Assembly: GCA_946481275.1 (NCBI GenBank)
Contig: CAMLMV010000022.1
Coordinates: 1-64,000 of the forward strand
Source: an uncultured Massilia sp.
GTDB lineage: Bacteria > Pseudomonadota > Gammaproteobacteria > Burkholderiales > Burkholderiaceae
DNA: 64,000 nucleotides
Direction: 5' to 3'
The notes under the pieces were generated by a model that worked only from the letters and a program-made list of their open reading frames with translations, did not search any database and had not been told where the DNA came from. How positions within the stretch are numbered: the first letter of the stretch is position 1; each line of letters starts with the position of its first letter. The position numbers and the translations under genes were made by a program. Of the stretch, positions 17,807 through 26,538 are shown piece by piece.

Positions 17807-18805
17807 ATGAACGCACGCTACCGGCCGATCACGCGCCTGGGCCTCGGCGGCACCGGGCTCGGCGACATGTACCACGCGACGAGCGACGCGGCCGCCCATG
17901 CGACCGTCGATGCCGCCTGGGATGCGGGCATCCGCTACTTCGACACTGCACCGCACTACGGTGCCGGCCTGTCCGAACACCGCTTCGGCCAGGCCCTGCG
18001 CCGGCGGCCGCGCGACGAGTACACGCTGTCGACCAAGGTCGGGCGCCTGCTCGTGCCGCATCATCCGGGCGAGATCCAGGCACCGTTCGTGGGCGCGCTG
18101 CCGTTCAGGCGCGTGCTCGACTACACGGCCGACGGCGTGCGCCGCGCCGTCGAGGACAGCCTGCAGCGGCTGGCACTGGGCCACGTCGACATCGTCTACG
18201 TGCACGATCTGTCGCCCGACCTGCTCGGCAACCAGTTCGAGCACCATTACCGCATCGCGGCCAGTCCCGGCGGCGCGTTCGAGGGCATGGTGAAGCTGCG
18301 CGACGAAGGCACGATCAAGGCGTGGGGTCTCGGTGTGAACACGGTCGAGCCATGCCTGCGCGCGCTGCGCCAGTCCGATCCCGACGTGTTCCTGCTGGCC
18401 GGCCGCTACACGCTGATGGAAACGACGCCGCTGGCCGGGTTGTTTCCGCTGTGCGCCGCGCGCGGCGCGCACGTCGTGCTGGGCGGGCCGTTCAATTCCG
18501 GTTTCCTCGCGGGCGGCGAGCACTACGACTACCGGCCGGCCACGCCGGAGCAGCACGCCCACCGCGACCGGCTGCGCCAGGTGGCGGCGCGGCATGGCGT
18601 CGACCTGGCCGCGGCCGCGCTGCAGTTCGGCCTGGCGCATCCGGCCGTCGCCGCGACGATCCCCGGCGCCAGCAGCCCGGAACACCTGCGGCGCAATGCG
18701 ACGCTGATGCACGTCGAGATTCCGGCCGCCTTCTGGGAAGACCTGCGGGCCGGGGGCCTCGTACCGCCGGAGGCGCCGCTGCCCGCGCGCAAGCCGGTGT
18801 TCTGA
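17807..18805 (+). CDS. aldo/keto reductase
   Basis: A 332-residue NAD(P)-dependent oxidoreductase with a TIM-barrel fold. The catalytic set is visible: Asp in FDTAPHYG, the following Tyr, Lys in LSTKVGR, and a His in the VYVHDL strand. The nearest recognisable group is the D-threo-aldose 1-dehydrogenase/L-fucose dehydrogenase-like branch, based on the TRLGLGGTGLG start and the KVGRLLVP segment. The substrate remains unproven. It is transcribed alone, about 55 bases after the carbonic anhydrase-like gene. Confidence 0.88.
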   Translation: MNARYRPITRLGLGGTGLGDMYHATSDAAAHATVDAAWDAGIRYFDTAPHYGAGLSEHRFGQALRRRPRDEYTLSTKVGRLLVPHHPGEIQAPFVGALPFRRVLDYTADGVRRAVEDSLQRLALGHVDIVYVHDLSPDLLGNQFEHHYRIAASPGGAFEGMVKLRDEGTIKAWGLGVNTVEPCLRALRQSDPDVFLLAGRYTLMETTPLAGLFPLCAARGAHVVLGGPFNSGFLAGGEHYDYRPATPEQHAHRDRLRQVAARHGVDLAAAALQFGLAHPAVAATIPGASSPEHLRRNATLMHVEIPAAFWEDLRAGGLVPPEAPLPARKPVF

Positions 18806-18912
18806 GGCGGGCATGTCGAAATCTGCAAAATCGAAAAAACATTGATTCAATATTTAATACGAAACGGTATCCGGTCGCCCTGTTATCAAGAGGTTCATTG
18901 ACTGTTTCGTAA

Positions 18913-19941
18913 ATGCTGAGTCTTCACACCAATTTCGTGTCGCTGTCGGCGCACAAGGCCCTGGGTCGCACCCAGACCGCGCTGTCGACCGCGATGACGC
19001 GCCTGTCGACCGGCTACCGCATCAACTCGGCGATGGACGACGCCGCCGGCCTGCAGATCGCCACCCGCCTGAAAGGCCAGAGCAGCGGCATGGCCGTGGC
19101 CATGCGCAATACGCAGAACTCGATCTCGTTGCTGCAGACCGCGGACGGCGCGCTGAACGAAGTCAACGACATCCTCGTCCGCATGAAGGACCTGGCGACC
19201 CAGGCCGCCGACAATTCATCGTCCAGCACCGACAGGGACGCCCTGCAGGCGGAATACGACTCGCTCACGGACGAACTGTCGAACATCTTCAGCAACACCA
19301 GGTTCGGCGGCGCCACGCTGCTGAACACTTCCACGACGACGGGCGGACAACTCGGGGATCCGGCAGGTCTGTCGTTCCAGATCGGCGCGGCCGGTACGGA
19401 AACCATGCACGCCGACCTCTCGGCCCGACTGCGCGACGTCGACACCCTGCTGCAGGCCGCGACGTCCAGTACTGTCGTGGCGGTCAGCGGCGGCAATACC
19501 ACCGTCACGGCTACCCCCCGCTTCGCGGGCGACGGTGCGCCGCTCGACTCCACGCCGGGCCACACCCTCGCCGACATCGTCATCCCCACGACGACCAACG
19601 TCCCCGACGGCTTCGGCGGCACGATCACGGTGCACAGCACGACGACGTACTTCGCCAACGCGGCCTGGGCCATCGGCAGCCTGGGTGACGCCATCGACGC
19701 CGTCTCGGCGCTGCGGTCCGGACTGGGCGCGCTCGCGAACCGCCTGGACCACGTCTACAACAACCTGTCGAACGTCTCGGCCAATACGCAGGCGGCCACC
19801 GGCCGCATCATGGACGTCGATTTCGCGACGGAGACGTCGGTCATGGCGACGAACCAGATGTTGATGCAATCCGGCACCGCCATGCTGAAGCAGACCAACA
19901 ACATGTCGTCGATGGTCATGGCGCTGCTGCAGCTGGCGTAA
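18913..19941 (+). CDS. flagellin
   Basis: A 342-residue flagellin with conserved ends. The N-terminal coiled segment includes LSTGYRINSAMDDAAGLQIA and the C-terminal segment includes NVSANTQAATGRIMDVDFA, ending MALLQLA; a variable Thr/Val-rich surface domain lies at about residues 170-255. No other flagellar gene, chaperone or cap gene is nearby, so this is an isolated copy, possibly an alternative filament subunit. The ATG lacks a strong ribosome site and I do not find a convincing sigma-28 promoter in the 107 bases upstream. The stop abuts that of the convergent gene. Confidence 0.92.
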   Translation: MLSLHTNFVSLSAHKALGRTQTALSTAMTRLSTGYRINSAMDDAAGLQIATRLKGQSSGMAVAMRNTQNSISLLQTADGALNEVNDILVRMKDLATQAADNSSSSTDRDALQAEYDSLTDELSNIFSNTRFGGATLLNTSTTTGGQLGDPAGLSFQIGAAGTETMHADLSARLRDVDTLLQAATSSTVVAVSGGNTTVTATPRFAGDGAPLDSTPGHTLADIVIPTTTNVPDGFGGTITVHSTTTYFANAAWAIGSLGDAIDAVSALRSGLGALANRLDHVYNNLSNVSANTQAATGRIMDVDFATETSVMATNQMLMQSGTAMLKQTNNMSSMVMALLQLA

Positions 19942-20424
19942 TCAGTCCGGCGCCAAACACCCGTACATCCGCGCCCCTTCCCGGTCGCCATTCCAGATCT
20001 GGTGCACGACGGCACTGCCGTCACGCTGGCGCGCGAGGCAGAACCTCGCCTCGTAGCTGGAGGCCGCGCGGCCCTTGCCCGGCCGAGCCTCGATGCGCAG
20101 GCTGTAGATCCGTCCCGGGGCCAGGGGCGCGGGCGTCGTGCGCGGCAGCGACGCCACCCTGCCGCCATACGGCACGCACATGCCGAACGTGAGGGGGAAC
20201 GTGCGTTCCTTCGGCATCGTCATCCTCCACACGGGGCGGGCGCCCTCCCACACGACGATCGACTGGAACTCCGGCGTGCCGAGGCGTTCCTCGCGCGGGG
20301 TGATGGTGAAGCACGGGCCGCCGCGCGGGCCTTCGCGCACCTCGGCCTCGCCCACGCGGGCGTACGCCGGCGCGGCCAGCAGGCAGGCACACAGCAGCAT
20401 GGGGATGCGACAGGCAACGGACAT
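19942..20424 (-). CDS. secreted protein, unknown
   Basis: A 160-residue protein with a signal peptide (MSVACRIPMLLCACLLAAPAYA). The mature part has four Cys (GGPCFTI, FGMCVPY, RFCLAR and YGCLAPD) and a beta-rich pattern, suggesting a disulfide-stabilised periplasmic protein. No family is recognised. It is convergent with the flagellin gene with no bases between the stops, so shared function is not implied. Confidence 0.65.
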   Translation of the reverse strand: MSVACRIPMLLCACLLAAPAYARVGEAEVREGPRGGPCFTITPREERLGTPEFQSIVVWEGARPVWRMTMPKERTFPLTFGMCVPYGGRVASLPRTTPAPLAPGRIYSLRIEARPGKGRAASSYEARFCLARQRDGSAVVHQIWNGDREGARMYGCLAPD

Positions 20425-20497
20425 GACCGCCTCGCGAAATGAACGCAAGGCGAAAGCCTACGACGGCACTGTTGTTAAATTTTGAGGCTACGCAAGC

Positions 20498-21061
20498 TCA
20501 GGAGGAGATAGACGTTACCATTCGCGCGAAGCGGCGCGCGCCGCCGTGCGGCAGGTTGTCCGGGTCGCGCGGATCGGCAAGGAAGCGGGCCAGCACCCGT
20601 TCGTACAGCTCGAGCTGGTGTGCATGACCGCGCTGGCGCATGATGCGCGGGTTGCGCATGTGTTTCAGCGCAAAATAATCCGCGAGCAGGTCGCCCTGGG
20701 CTTCCATGTTGTAGTCGGACAGCAGGGCATCGGGACGCAGTTCGTAGCGGTACGACAGGCCGATGCGGAAGGCGCCGCGCAACCGGACCGGGTAGCCGAG
20801 CTGGTGCTGCCACACGTGCACCATCTCGTGCATGAACCAGTGGATCGTGTGCGGATCGCCCGCGGCATAGTCGGGCAGGAAGCAGGAGGGATGAAAATAA
20901 ATGCTGCCGTTGGGCGTCATGGCGCAGTTTTTCGGCTGCACCAGCGGCAGGTAGCGGCGCCCGTGCACGCGCACGCGCGTAACGTCGATGGCGTCGCCGA
21001 ACAGCAGCGACGCCATGCGCATCTCGCCCGGGGTCAGGCCCCGGGACAGGCGCCGCCGCAT
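20498..21061 (-). CDS. zincin-like protein with HExxH motif (vgr-related type)
   Basis: A 187-residue protein with no signal peptide. It carries HEMVH at residues 78-82, the metal-binding helix of zincin metallopeptidases, in a context ([16 protein letters not shown]) similar to DUF4157-type domains. A candidate third ligand is the Glu in [12 protein letters not shown]. Related proteins are sometimes annotated as vgr-related, but that label comes from memory and gives no proven role. It starts 7 bases after the eda stop, so it appears to be the last gene of an edd-eda operon. Confidence 0.65.
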   Translation of the reverse strand: MRRRLSRGLTPGEMRMASLLFGDAIDVTRVRVHGRRYLPLVQPKNCAMTPNGSIYFHPSCFLPDYAAGDPHTIHWFMHEMVHVWQHQLGYPVRLRGAFRIGLSYRYELRPDALLSDYNMEAQGDLLADYFALKHMRNPRIMRQRGHAHQLELYERVLARFLADPRDPDNLPHGGARRFARMVTSISS

Positions 21062-21068
21062 GTCGGGC

Positions 21069-21704
21069 TCAGGCCGCCTTCAGCGCCGAAGCGGCTTTCG
21101 CCAGCTCGGTGATCAGGCCCCAGTCGCCGGCCTTCATCGCGTCCGCCGGGGTCAGCCAGGAGCCGCCCACGCACGCGACGTTCTTCAGCGCGAGGAATTG
21201 CGGCGCCGTCTCGATCGAGATGCCGCCCGTCGGGCAGAACGTCACGTCCGGCAGCGGGCCGCCGATGCCCTTCAGCATGCCGACGCCGCCCGCCGGCACG
21301 GCCGGGAACAGTTTCAGCTGCTTGAAGCCGGCTTCGCGCGCGACCATCACTTCGGACGGGGTCATGCAGCCCGGCAGCAGCGGCAGGCCGCTTTTCTTCG
21401 CAGCCTCGATCAGCGCCGGCGTCAGGCCCGGCGACACGCCGAACACGGCGCCCGCATCGCGCGACGCGGCGAATTCTTCCGGCTGCGTCAGGGTGCCGAC
21501 GCCGACGATCGCGCCTTCCACTTCGGACATCGCGCGGATCGCGTCCAGGCCGTGTTTAGTCCGCAGCGTGACTTCGAGCACGCGGATGCCGCCGGCGACG
21601 AGGGCCTTGGCGAGGGGAACGGCATGGTCCGGGTCGTCGATCGCGATCACGGGGATCACGACGGCGGATTTCATGATGTCCAGCAGGGTCATTTCGTTAC
21701 TCAT
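21069..21704 (-). CDS. eda: KDPG aldolase (2-keto-3-deoxy-6-phosphogluconate aldolase)
   Basis: A 211-residue class I aldolase that splits KDPG into pyruvate and glyceraldehyde 3-phosphate, the last step of the Entner-Doudoroff pathway. The Schiff-base Lys is Lys131 in KLFPA and the catalytic Glu is Glu44 in VLEVTLRT, matching E. coli Lys133 and Glu45. The start is the ATG of MSNEMTLLD. It lies 17 bases after edd and 7 bases before the zincin-like gene on the same strand. Confidence 0.95.
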   Translation of the reverse strand: MSNEMTLLDIMKSAVVIPVIAIDDPDHAVPLAKALVAGGIRVLEVTLRTKHGLDAIRAMSEVEGAIVGVGTLTQPEEFAASRDAGAVFGVSPGLTPALIEAAKKSGLPLLPGCMTPSEVMVAREAGFKQLKLFPAVPAGGVGMLKGIGGPLPDVTFCPTGGISIETAPQFLALKNVACVGGSWLTPADAMKAGDWGLITELAKAASALKAA

Positions 21705-21721
21705 CGTTGTGCTCACTTTGC

Positions 21722-23638
21722 TTATTTCGATTTGCGGAACAGGAAGTCTTCGTCGGAACCCGGCATGATCTCGCCGCTGTCGGTGCCTTCGTGCAGGGGT
21801 ACGGTCGTGTCGGCCGGGGACGGCAGCGGGAAGTGGGCGGCGCCCTCCTCGGCCGCGCTGACGGATTTGCGGAACATGTCGAACAGTTCGCGGCCCATGC
21901 CGATGTGGCTGGAGCTCAGGTCGGCGGTCGCCTGCTTGCGCGCCGCCCACACATCGGCCGGGACCAGGGCTTCCAGCGTACCCTGCGTCGCGTCGACGCG
22001 GATGATGTCGCCGTCGCGCACGAGGCCCAGCGGACCGCCGGCCAGGATTTCCGGCGACACGTGGATCGCGGCCGGGACCTTGCCCGATGCGCCCGACATG
22101 CGGCCGTCGGTGACCATCGCGACGTGGTAGCCGCTGTCCTGCAGGTTGGCCAGTGCCGGCGTCAGCGCGTGCAGTTCCGGCATGCCGTTGGCGCGCGGGC
22201 CCTGGAAGCGGATCACGGCGACGAAGTCGCGGTTCAGCTTGCCGGCCTTGTAGGCGTGCATGAAATCTTCCTGCGAATCGAACGTCAGCGCGGGCGCCTC
22301 GACGATGTGGTGTTCCTTCTTGACGGCCGAGATCTTCATCACGGCGCGGCCCAGGTTGCCCTGCACCAGCACCATGCCGCCATTGTCGCTGAACGCGTTC
22401 GAGACCGGGCGCAGCACCGATTCGTCGCCGCTCTTCTCGGGCACGTCCTTCCAGACGACCTTGTCGCCGTCCAGGAACGGTTCCTTGCAGTGCGCGCGCA
22501 GGCCGTGGCCGAGGATGGTGTTGACGTCGTCGTGCGCCAGGCCCGCGTCCAGCAGTTCGCGGATCACGAAGCCCGGGCCGCCGGCGGCCTGGAAGTAGTT
22601 AACGTCGGCTTCGCCGTTCGGGTAGATGCGCGTCAGCGACGGCACGACTTTCGACAGCTCGTCGAAATCGTTCCAGTCGATCACGATGCCGGCCGCGCGC
22701 GCGATGGCGACGAGGTGCAGCGTGTGGTTCGTCGAACCGCCCGTCGCGTGCAGCGCGACGATGGCGTTGACGATGCTCTTCTCGTCGACGATGTGGCCGA
22801 TCGGCATGTAGTCGCCGCCCTGCTGCGAGATCTTGACGGCGTGTTGGGCAGCGGCGCGGGTCAGGGCGTCGCGCAGCGGCGTGCCCGGCGTGATGAACGC
22901 GGCGCCCGGCAGGTGCAGGCCCATCATTTCCATCAGCATCTGGTTGCTGTTAGCGGTACCGTAGAAGGTACAGGTACCGGCGCCGTGGTACGACGCGGCC
23001 TCGCCTTCCAGCAGTTCTTCGCGGGTCGCCTCGCCTTTCGCGTAGCGCTGGCGGATGGCGGCCTTTTCCTTGTTCGACAGGCCCGACGTCATCGGACCGC
23101 CCGGCACGAAGATGCCCGGGATGTGGCCGAAGTGCAGCGCGCCGATCAGCAGGCCCGGCACGATCTTGTCGCAGATGCCGAGATACAGGCTGGCGTCGAA
23201 CATGTTGTGCGACAGCGCGATGGCGGTCGACATGGCGATGGTGTCGCGCGAGAACAGCGACAGTTCCATGCCCGGCTGGCCCTGCGTGACACCGTCGCAC
23301 ATGGCGGGCACGCCGCCGGCGAACTGGGCCACGGCGCCGACTTCGCGCACGGCATCCTTGATCACTTTCGGGAAGTATTCGAACGGCTGGTGCGCCGACA
23401 GCATGTCGTTGTACGAGGACACGATCGCGACGGACGGCTGCTTGTACTCGCGCAGCTTGAGCTTGTCGTTGGCCGGGAAGGCGGCGAAGCCGTGCGCGAG
23501 GTTCGTGCACGACAGCGCGCTGCGCTGCACGCCCTTGATGCGCGCGGCATCGAGATGCGCCAGGTAGGCCTGGCGCGAAGGCCGGCTACGCTTGATGATC
23601 CGGTTGGTGACCTGTTCTACTACGGGGTGCAGCGCCAT
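21722..23638 (-). CDS. edd: 6-phosphogluconate dehydratase
   Basis: A 638-residue [4Fe-4S] dehydratase converting 6-phosphogluconate to KDPG. It belongs to the IlvD/Edd superfamily: Cys-containing [22 protein letters not shown], and the C-terminal [12 protein letters not shown] block are all present, and the length equals that of known Edd proteins (about 600-640). AAGGA precedes the ATG by 9 bases. It is divergent from pgi across a 189-base control region that carries candidate HexR operators. Confidence 0.95.
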   Translation of the reverse strand: MALHPVVEQVTNRIIKRSRPSRQAYLAHLDAARIKGVQRSALSCTNLAHGFAAFPANDKLKLREYKQPSVAIVSSYNDMLSAHQPFEYFPKVIKDAVREVGAVAQFAGGVPAMCDGVTQGQPGMELSLFSRDTIAMSTAIALSHNMFDASLYLGICDKIVPGLLIGALHFGHIPGIFVPGGPMTSGLSNKEKAAIRQRYAKGEATREELLEGEAASYHGAGTCTFYGTANSNQMLMEMMGLHLPGAAFITPGTPLRDALTRAAAQHAVKISQQGGDYMPIGHIVDEKSIVNAIVALHATGGSTNHTLHLVAIARAAGIVIDWNDFDELSKVVPSLTRIYPNGEADVNYFQAAGGPGFVIRELLDAGLAHDDVNTILGHGLRAHCKEPFLDGDKVVWKDVPEKSGDESVLRPVSNAFSDNGGMVLVQGNLGRAVMKISAVKKEHHIVEAPALTFDSQEDFMHAYKAGKLNRDFVAVIRFQGPRANGMPELHALTPALANLQDSGYHVAMVTDGRMSGASGKVPAAIHVSPEILAGGPLGLVRDGDIIRVDATQGTLEALVPADVWAARKQATADLSSSHIGMGRELFDMFRKSVSAAEEGAAHFPLPSPADTTVPLHEGTDSGEIMPGSDEDFLFRKSK

Positions 23639-23665
23639 GATCTGTTCCTTGTGAATTAGATTTCT

Positions 23666-23681
23666 GAAATTTTACTACGAA
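23666..23681 (-). promoter_or_regulatory. candidate HexR box / edd promoter -10
   Basis: On the minus strand this reads TTCGTAGTAAAATTTC, identical for 16 bases to 26466-26481 in front of zwf. It contains TAAAAT, a plausible edd -10 element, with CTGGCA 16 bases upstream as a -35. The TGTAGT-like core fits the HexR operator pattern, so HexR binding here would block edd-eda. Confidence 0.55.
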
Positions 23682-23741
23682 ATGCGGATTGCCAGCCACT
23701 ATTCAATGAGCTCGGGGAATTGAACACGGGGGAGTCGCGCT

Positions 23742-23770
23742 GTGTAGCGAATTTGTGTAGTGAATTTACG
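23742..23770. promoter_or_regulatory. tandem candidate HexR boxes upstream of pgi
   Basis: Two adjacent 13-base units, GTGTAGCGAATTT (23742-23754) and GTGTAGTGAATTT (23755-23767). The second extends to TGTAGTGAATTTACG, close to the palindromic box in front of zwf. TATGAT at 23782-23787 is a possible pgi -10, so the boxes would overlap the -35 area. Confidence 0.5.
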
Positions 23771-23827
23771 CCTGCTTCCTGTATGATTCGATAACCTGCA
23801 CAAAATGACATCATACCGTCCATCACC

Positions 23828-25468
23828 ATGCGCCAACCACCCCTGACCAGCACCACCAGTTACCAGGCCCTCCAGACCCACGCCCAGGACGCCCGGCAAT
23901 GGCAGATGCGCGACCTGTTCGCGCAAGACCCGCAGCGCTTCGAACGTCTCTCGGCGGAAGCGGCCGGACTGTTCCTAGACTATTCAAAAAACCGCCTGGA
24001 CGGGCGCACGCTTGCACTGCTGGCAAACCTGGCGCGCGAGCGCAGCGTCGAGCAGCTGCGCGACGCGATGTTCGCCGGCGACAAGATCAACCTGACGGAA
24101 AACCGTGCCGTCCTGCACACCGCCCTGCGCGCGCCGAAAGACAAGCAGATCACCGTCGACGGCCAGGACATCACGGCCGACGTGCATGGCGTTCTCGCCC
24201 GCATCAAGACGTTCAGCGACGCCGTCCGCAGCGGCCAGTGGCGCGGCCACACCGGCAAGGAAATCACGGACATCGTCAACATCGGCATCGGCGGTTCCGA
24301 CCTCGGCCCGAAGATGGTCTGCCTGGCGCTGCGCCAGTTCGCGCATCCGCGCCTGGCCATGCACTTCGTCTCCAACGTCGACGGCCACGACATGGACGCC
24401 GCGCTGGCGCGCGTGAATCCGGAAACGACGCTGTTCATCATCGCCTCGAAGACGTTCACGACGGCCGAGACCATGATGAACGCGAACACGGCGCGCAGCT
24501 GGTTCCTCAAGCACGCGTCGGAAGAAGCCCTCGCCAGGCACTTCGTCGCGGTGTCGACCAACGTCGAAGCCATCAAGAAGTTCGGCATCGACCCGGACAA
24601 CATGTTCCCGTTCTGGGACTGGGTCGGCGGCCGCTACTCCGTCTGGTCGGCCATCGGCCTGCCGGTCGCGCTGTGCGTCGGCTACGGCTATTTCGCCGAC
24701 TTCCTCGCGGGCGCGCACGCGCTGGACGAGCACTTCCGCACCGCGCCCATCGAGCAGAACCTGCCGATGATCCTGGCGCTCGTCGGCTTCTGGAACCGCG
24801 AATTCCTCGGCTGCCCGTCGGTGTCGATCGCGCCGTACCACCAGGACCTGAACCGCTTCCCCGCGTACCTGCAGCAGCTCGACATGGAAAGCAACGGCAA
24901 GCGCGTCACGCGCGCCGGCGACGTCATCACGGACTACGCGACCGGCCCGGTGATCTGGGGCGACGTGGGCACGAACGGCCAGCACGCGTACTTCCAGCTG
25001 CTGCACCAGGGCACGGACGTCACGCCGATGGACTTCATCGCCGCGCTGCGTCCGGCGCACGAATTCCACAACCATCACGCCGCGCTGCTCGCGAACTGCT
25101 TCGCGCAGTCGGAAGCCTTCATGAAGGGCAAGACGGCCGATGAGGTGCGCGAGGACCTGGCAGGCCAGGACCCGGCGGAGATCGAGCGCCTCGTCCCGCA
25201 CAAGACCTTCCCGGGCAACCGTCCCAGCAACACGATCCTGATGGAATACCTGACCCCGGCCACGCTGGGCGCCCTGATCGCGCTGTACGAGCACAAGGTG
25301 TTCGTGCAGGGCGCGCTGTGGGACGTGAACAGCTACGACCAGTGGGGTGTGGAACTGGGCAAGGTCCTGGCCAAGAAGATCGAGGCGGAACTGAACGGCG
25401 AAGCACAACCGGCGCAGCACGACGGTTCGACCAACGGCCTGATCGCCCGCGCCAGGGCAGCCGTCTGA
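23828..25468 (+). CDS. pgi: glucose-6-phosphate isomerase
   Basis: A 546-residue cytosolic isomerase interconverting glucose 6-phosphate and fructose 6-phosphate. Both family signatures are present: the IGIGGSDLGPKM region near residue 157, GRYSVWSAIGLPV near 278, GPVIWGDVGTNGQH near 377, and the C-terminal DQWGVELGK containing the catalytic Lys. Length is typical. The SMP-30-like lactonase follows 10 bases later, so the two form an operon opposite edd-eda. Confidence 0.96.
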   Translation: MRQPPLTSTTSYQALQTHAQDARQWQMRDLFAQDPQRFERLSAEAAGLFLDYSKNRLDGRTLALLANLARERSVEQLRDAMFAGDKINLTENRAVLHTALRAPKDKQITVDGQDITADVHGVLARIKTFSDAVRSGQWRGHTGKEITDIVNIGIGGSDLGPKMVCLALRQFAHPRLAMHFVSNVDGHDMDAALARVNPETTLFIIASKTFTTAETMMNANTARSWFLKHASEEALARHFVAVSTNVEAIKKFGIDPDNMFPFWDWVGGRYSVWSAIGLPVALCVGYGYFADFLAGAHALDEHFRTAPIEQNLPMILALVGFWNREFLGCPSVSIAPYHQDLNRFPAYLQQLDMESNGKRVTRAGDVITDYATGPVIWGDVGTNGQHAYFQLLHQGTDVTPMDFIAALRPAHEFHNHHAALLANCFAQSEAFMKGKTADEVREDLAGQDPAEIERLVPHKTFPGNRPSNTILMEYLTPATLGALIALYEHKVFVQGALWDVNSYDQWGVELGKVLAKKIEAELNGEAQPAQHDGSTNGLIARARAAV

Positions 25469-25478
25469 GGAGCGTTTC

Positions 25479-26375
25479 ATGAAGACCGAAAAATTCCACA
25501 TCGTGCATGACGAACCGATGCTGGTCGGCGAATCCGCCGTCTGGCATGCGGTCGAATCCGCGCTGTACTGGGTCGACATCGACGGCAAGTCGGTGCACCG
25601 CCTGCATCCGTCGAGCGGCAAGTATTCGCGCTGGAACACGGCGACGGAGCCGTCCGCGATCGCCGTCGACCAGGACAACAATCTCGTGCTGGCCACGCGC
25701 GCCGGCTTCGTCTACCTGAACACGACGACGGGCGACATCGACGACATCGTGCCGGCGCCGTACGACACGTCCATCGTCCGCTTCAACGACGGCCGCACGG
25801 ACCCGGCGGGCCGCTTCTGGGTCGGCACGATGTACGAGCCGCGCGACCAGCCCAAGGCCGAGATGTACGTGCTGGACAAGGGCGAACTGCGCCTGGCCTG
25901 GGCCGGTGGCATGACGAACTCGAACGGCCTGTCGTTCAGCCCGGACGGCAAGACCATGTACCACTCGGACACGACGAGCCACCGCGTGGACGCCTACGAC
26001 TACGACGTGAAAACGGGCACGGCGTCGAACCGCCGCAACCTCGTCACCTTCTCCGACGACAAGAAGGCGGCCGACTACGGCGGCCGTCCGGACGGCGCGG
26101 CGGTGGACAGCGAAGGCAATTACTGGTCCGCGATGTTCGAAGGCGGCCGCATCGTCAAGCTGTCGCCGACCGGTGAACTGCTGCAGGAAATCGAACTGCC
26201 GGTGCGCTGCCCGACGTCCGTCGCGTTCGGCGGGCCCGACCTGCGCACGCTGTTCGTCACCAGCGCCAGCAAGGGCCGCTCGAACGACGAGCTGGCGAAG
26301 TATCCGCACAGCGGTAAAGTACTGGCGTTTACCGTCGACGTCCCCGGCGTCGAGCAGGCCGAATACCGCGGTTGA
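25479..26375 (+). CDS. SMP-30/gluconolactonase family protein
   Basis: A 298-residue six-bladed beta-propeller lactonase. Family motifs are ESAVWHAVESALYWVDIDG at the start, NDGRTDPAGRFWVGTM near residue 105 and TNSNGLSFSPDGKTMYHSDT near 148, which carry the Glu, Asn and Asp metal ligands. Relatives hydrolyse sugar lactones. Being co-transcribed with pgi and next to zwf, it may hydrolyse the (6-phospho)gluconolactone made by Zwf, but this is inference. GAGGAGCG precedes the ATG. Confidence 0.88.
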   Translation: MKTEKFHIVHDEPMLVGESAVWHAVESALYWVDIDGKSVHRLHPSSGKYSRWNTATEPSAIAVDQDNNLVLATRAGFVYLNTTTGDIDDIVPAPYDTSIVRFNDGRTDPAGRFWVGTMYEPRDQPKAEMYVLDKGELRLAWAGGMTNSNGLSFSPDGKTMYHSDTTSHRVDAYDYDVKTGTASNRRNLVTFSDDKKAADYGGRPDGAAVDSEGNYWSAMFEGGRIVKLSPTGELLQEIELPVRCPTSVAFGGPDLRTLFVTSASKGRSNDELAKYPHSGKVLAFTVDVPGVEQAEYRG

Positions 26376-26380
26376 CTCAA

Positions 26381-26415
26381 GGGTGGGCACGACGTGCCCG
26401 CCCTCCTCTTCTCTC
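26381..26415 (+). terminator. hairpin terminator after the pgi operon
   Basis: GGGTGGGCAC (26381-26390), loop GAC, then GTGCCCGCCC (26394-26403), a 10-pair stem with one G-T pair, followed by a pyrimidine-rich tract TCCTCTTCTCTC. It separates pgi-lactonase from zwf-hexR. Confidence 0.6.
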
Positions 26416-26465
26416 GCGCCCACGCCGCCACGGATGTGGCACCATTACCTTCGACTACACTCGAC

Positions 26466-26481
26466 TTCGTAGTAAAATTTC
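26466..26481 (+). promoter_or_regulatory. candidate HexR box / zwf promoter -10
   Basis: TTCGTAGTAAAATTTC, the same 16 bases as the minus strand at 23666-23681 upstream of edd. It includes TAAAAT as a possible -10 for zwf. Its exact repetition in two promoters of one pathway argues for a shared regulator, most simply HexR encoded downstream. Confidence 0.55.
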
Positions 26482-26499
26482 TTGCGCTATCGATATTCG

Positions 26500-26514
26500 T
26501 GTAGTAAATTTACA
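26500..26514. promoter_or_regulatory. candidate HexR operator upstream of zwf
   Basis: TGTAGTAAATTTACA, with the perfect palindrome GTAAATTTAC at 26504-26513. It is close to published HexR consensus patterns of the TGTARTnnnATTACA kind and lies 24 bases before the zwf ATG, where binding would block transcription. Confidence 0.6.
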
Positions 26515-26538
26515 GCATTTCACTCCTCGACAGACACC

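Noticed and set aside
18806..18912. Sigma-28-type promoter for the flagellin
   Set aside because: No TAAA-N15-GCCGATAA-like sequence is present; I could not support any specific promoter.
21707..23659. A long frame opposite edd, and similar frames opposite tssF (43105-45255) and the hydrolase-TPR gene (14770-16344)
   Set aside because: All lie antisense to clearly recognised genes and show the same artefactual composition.
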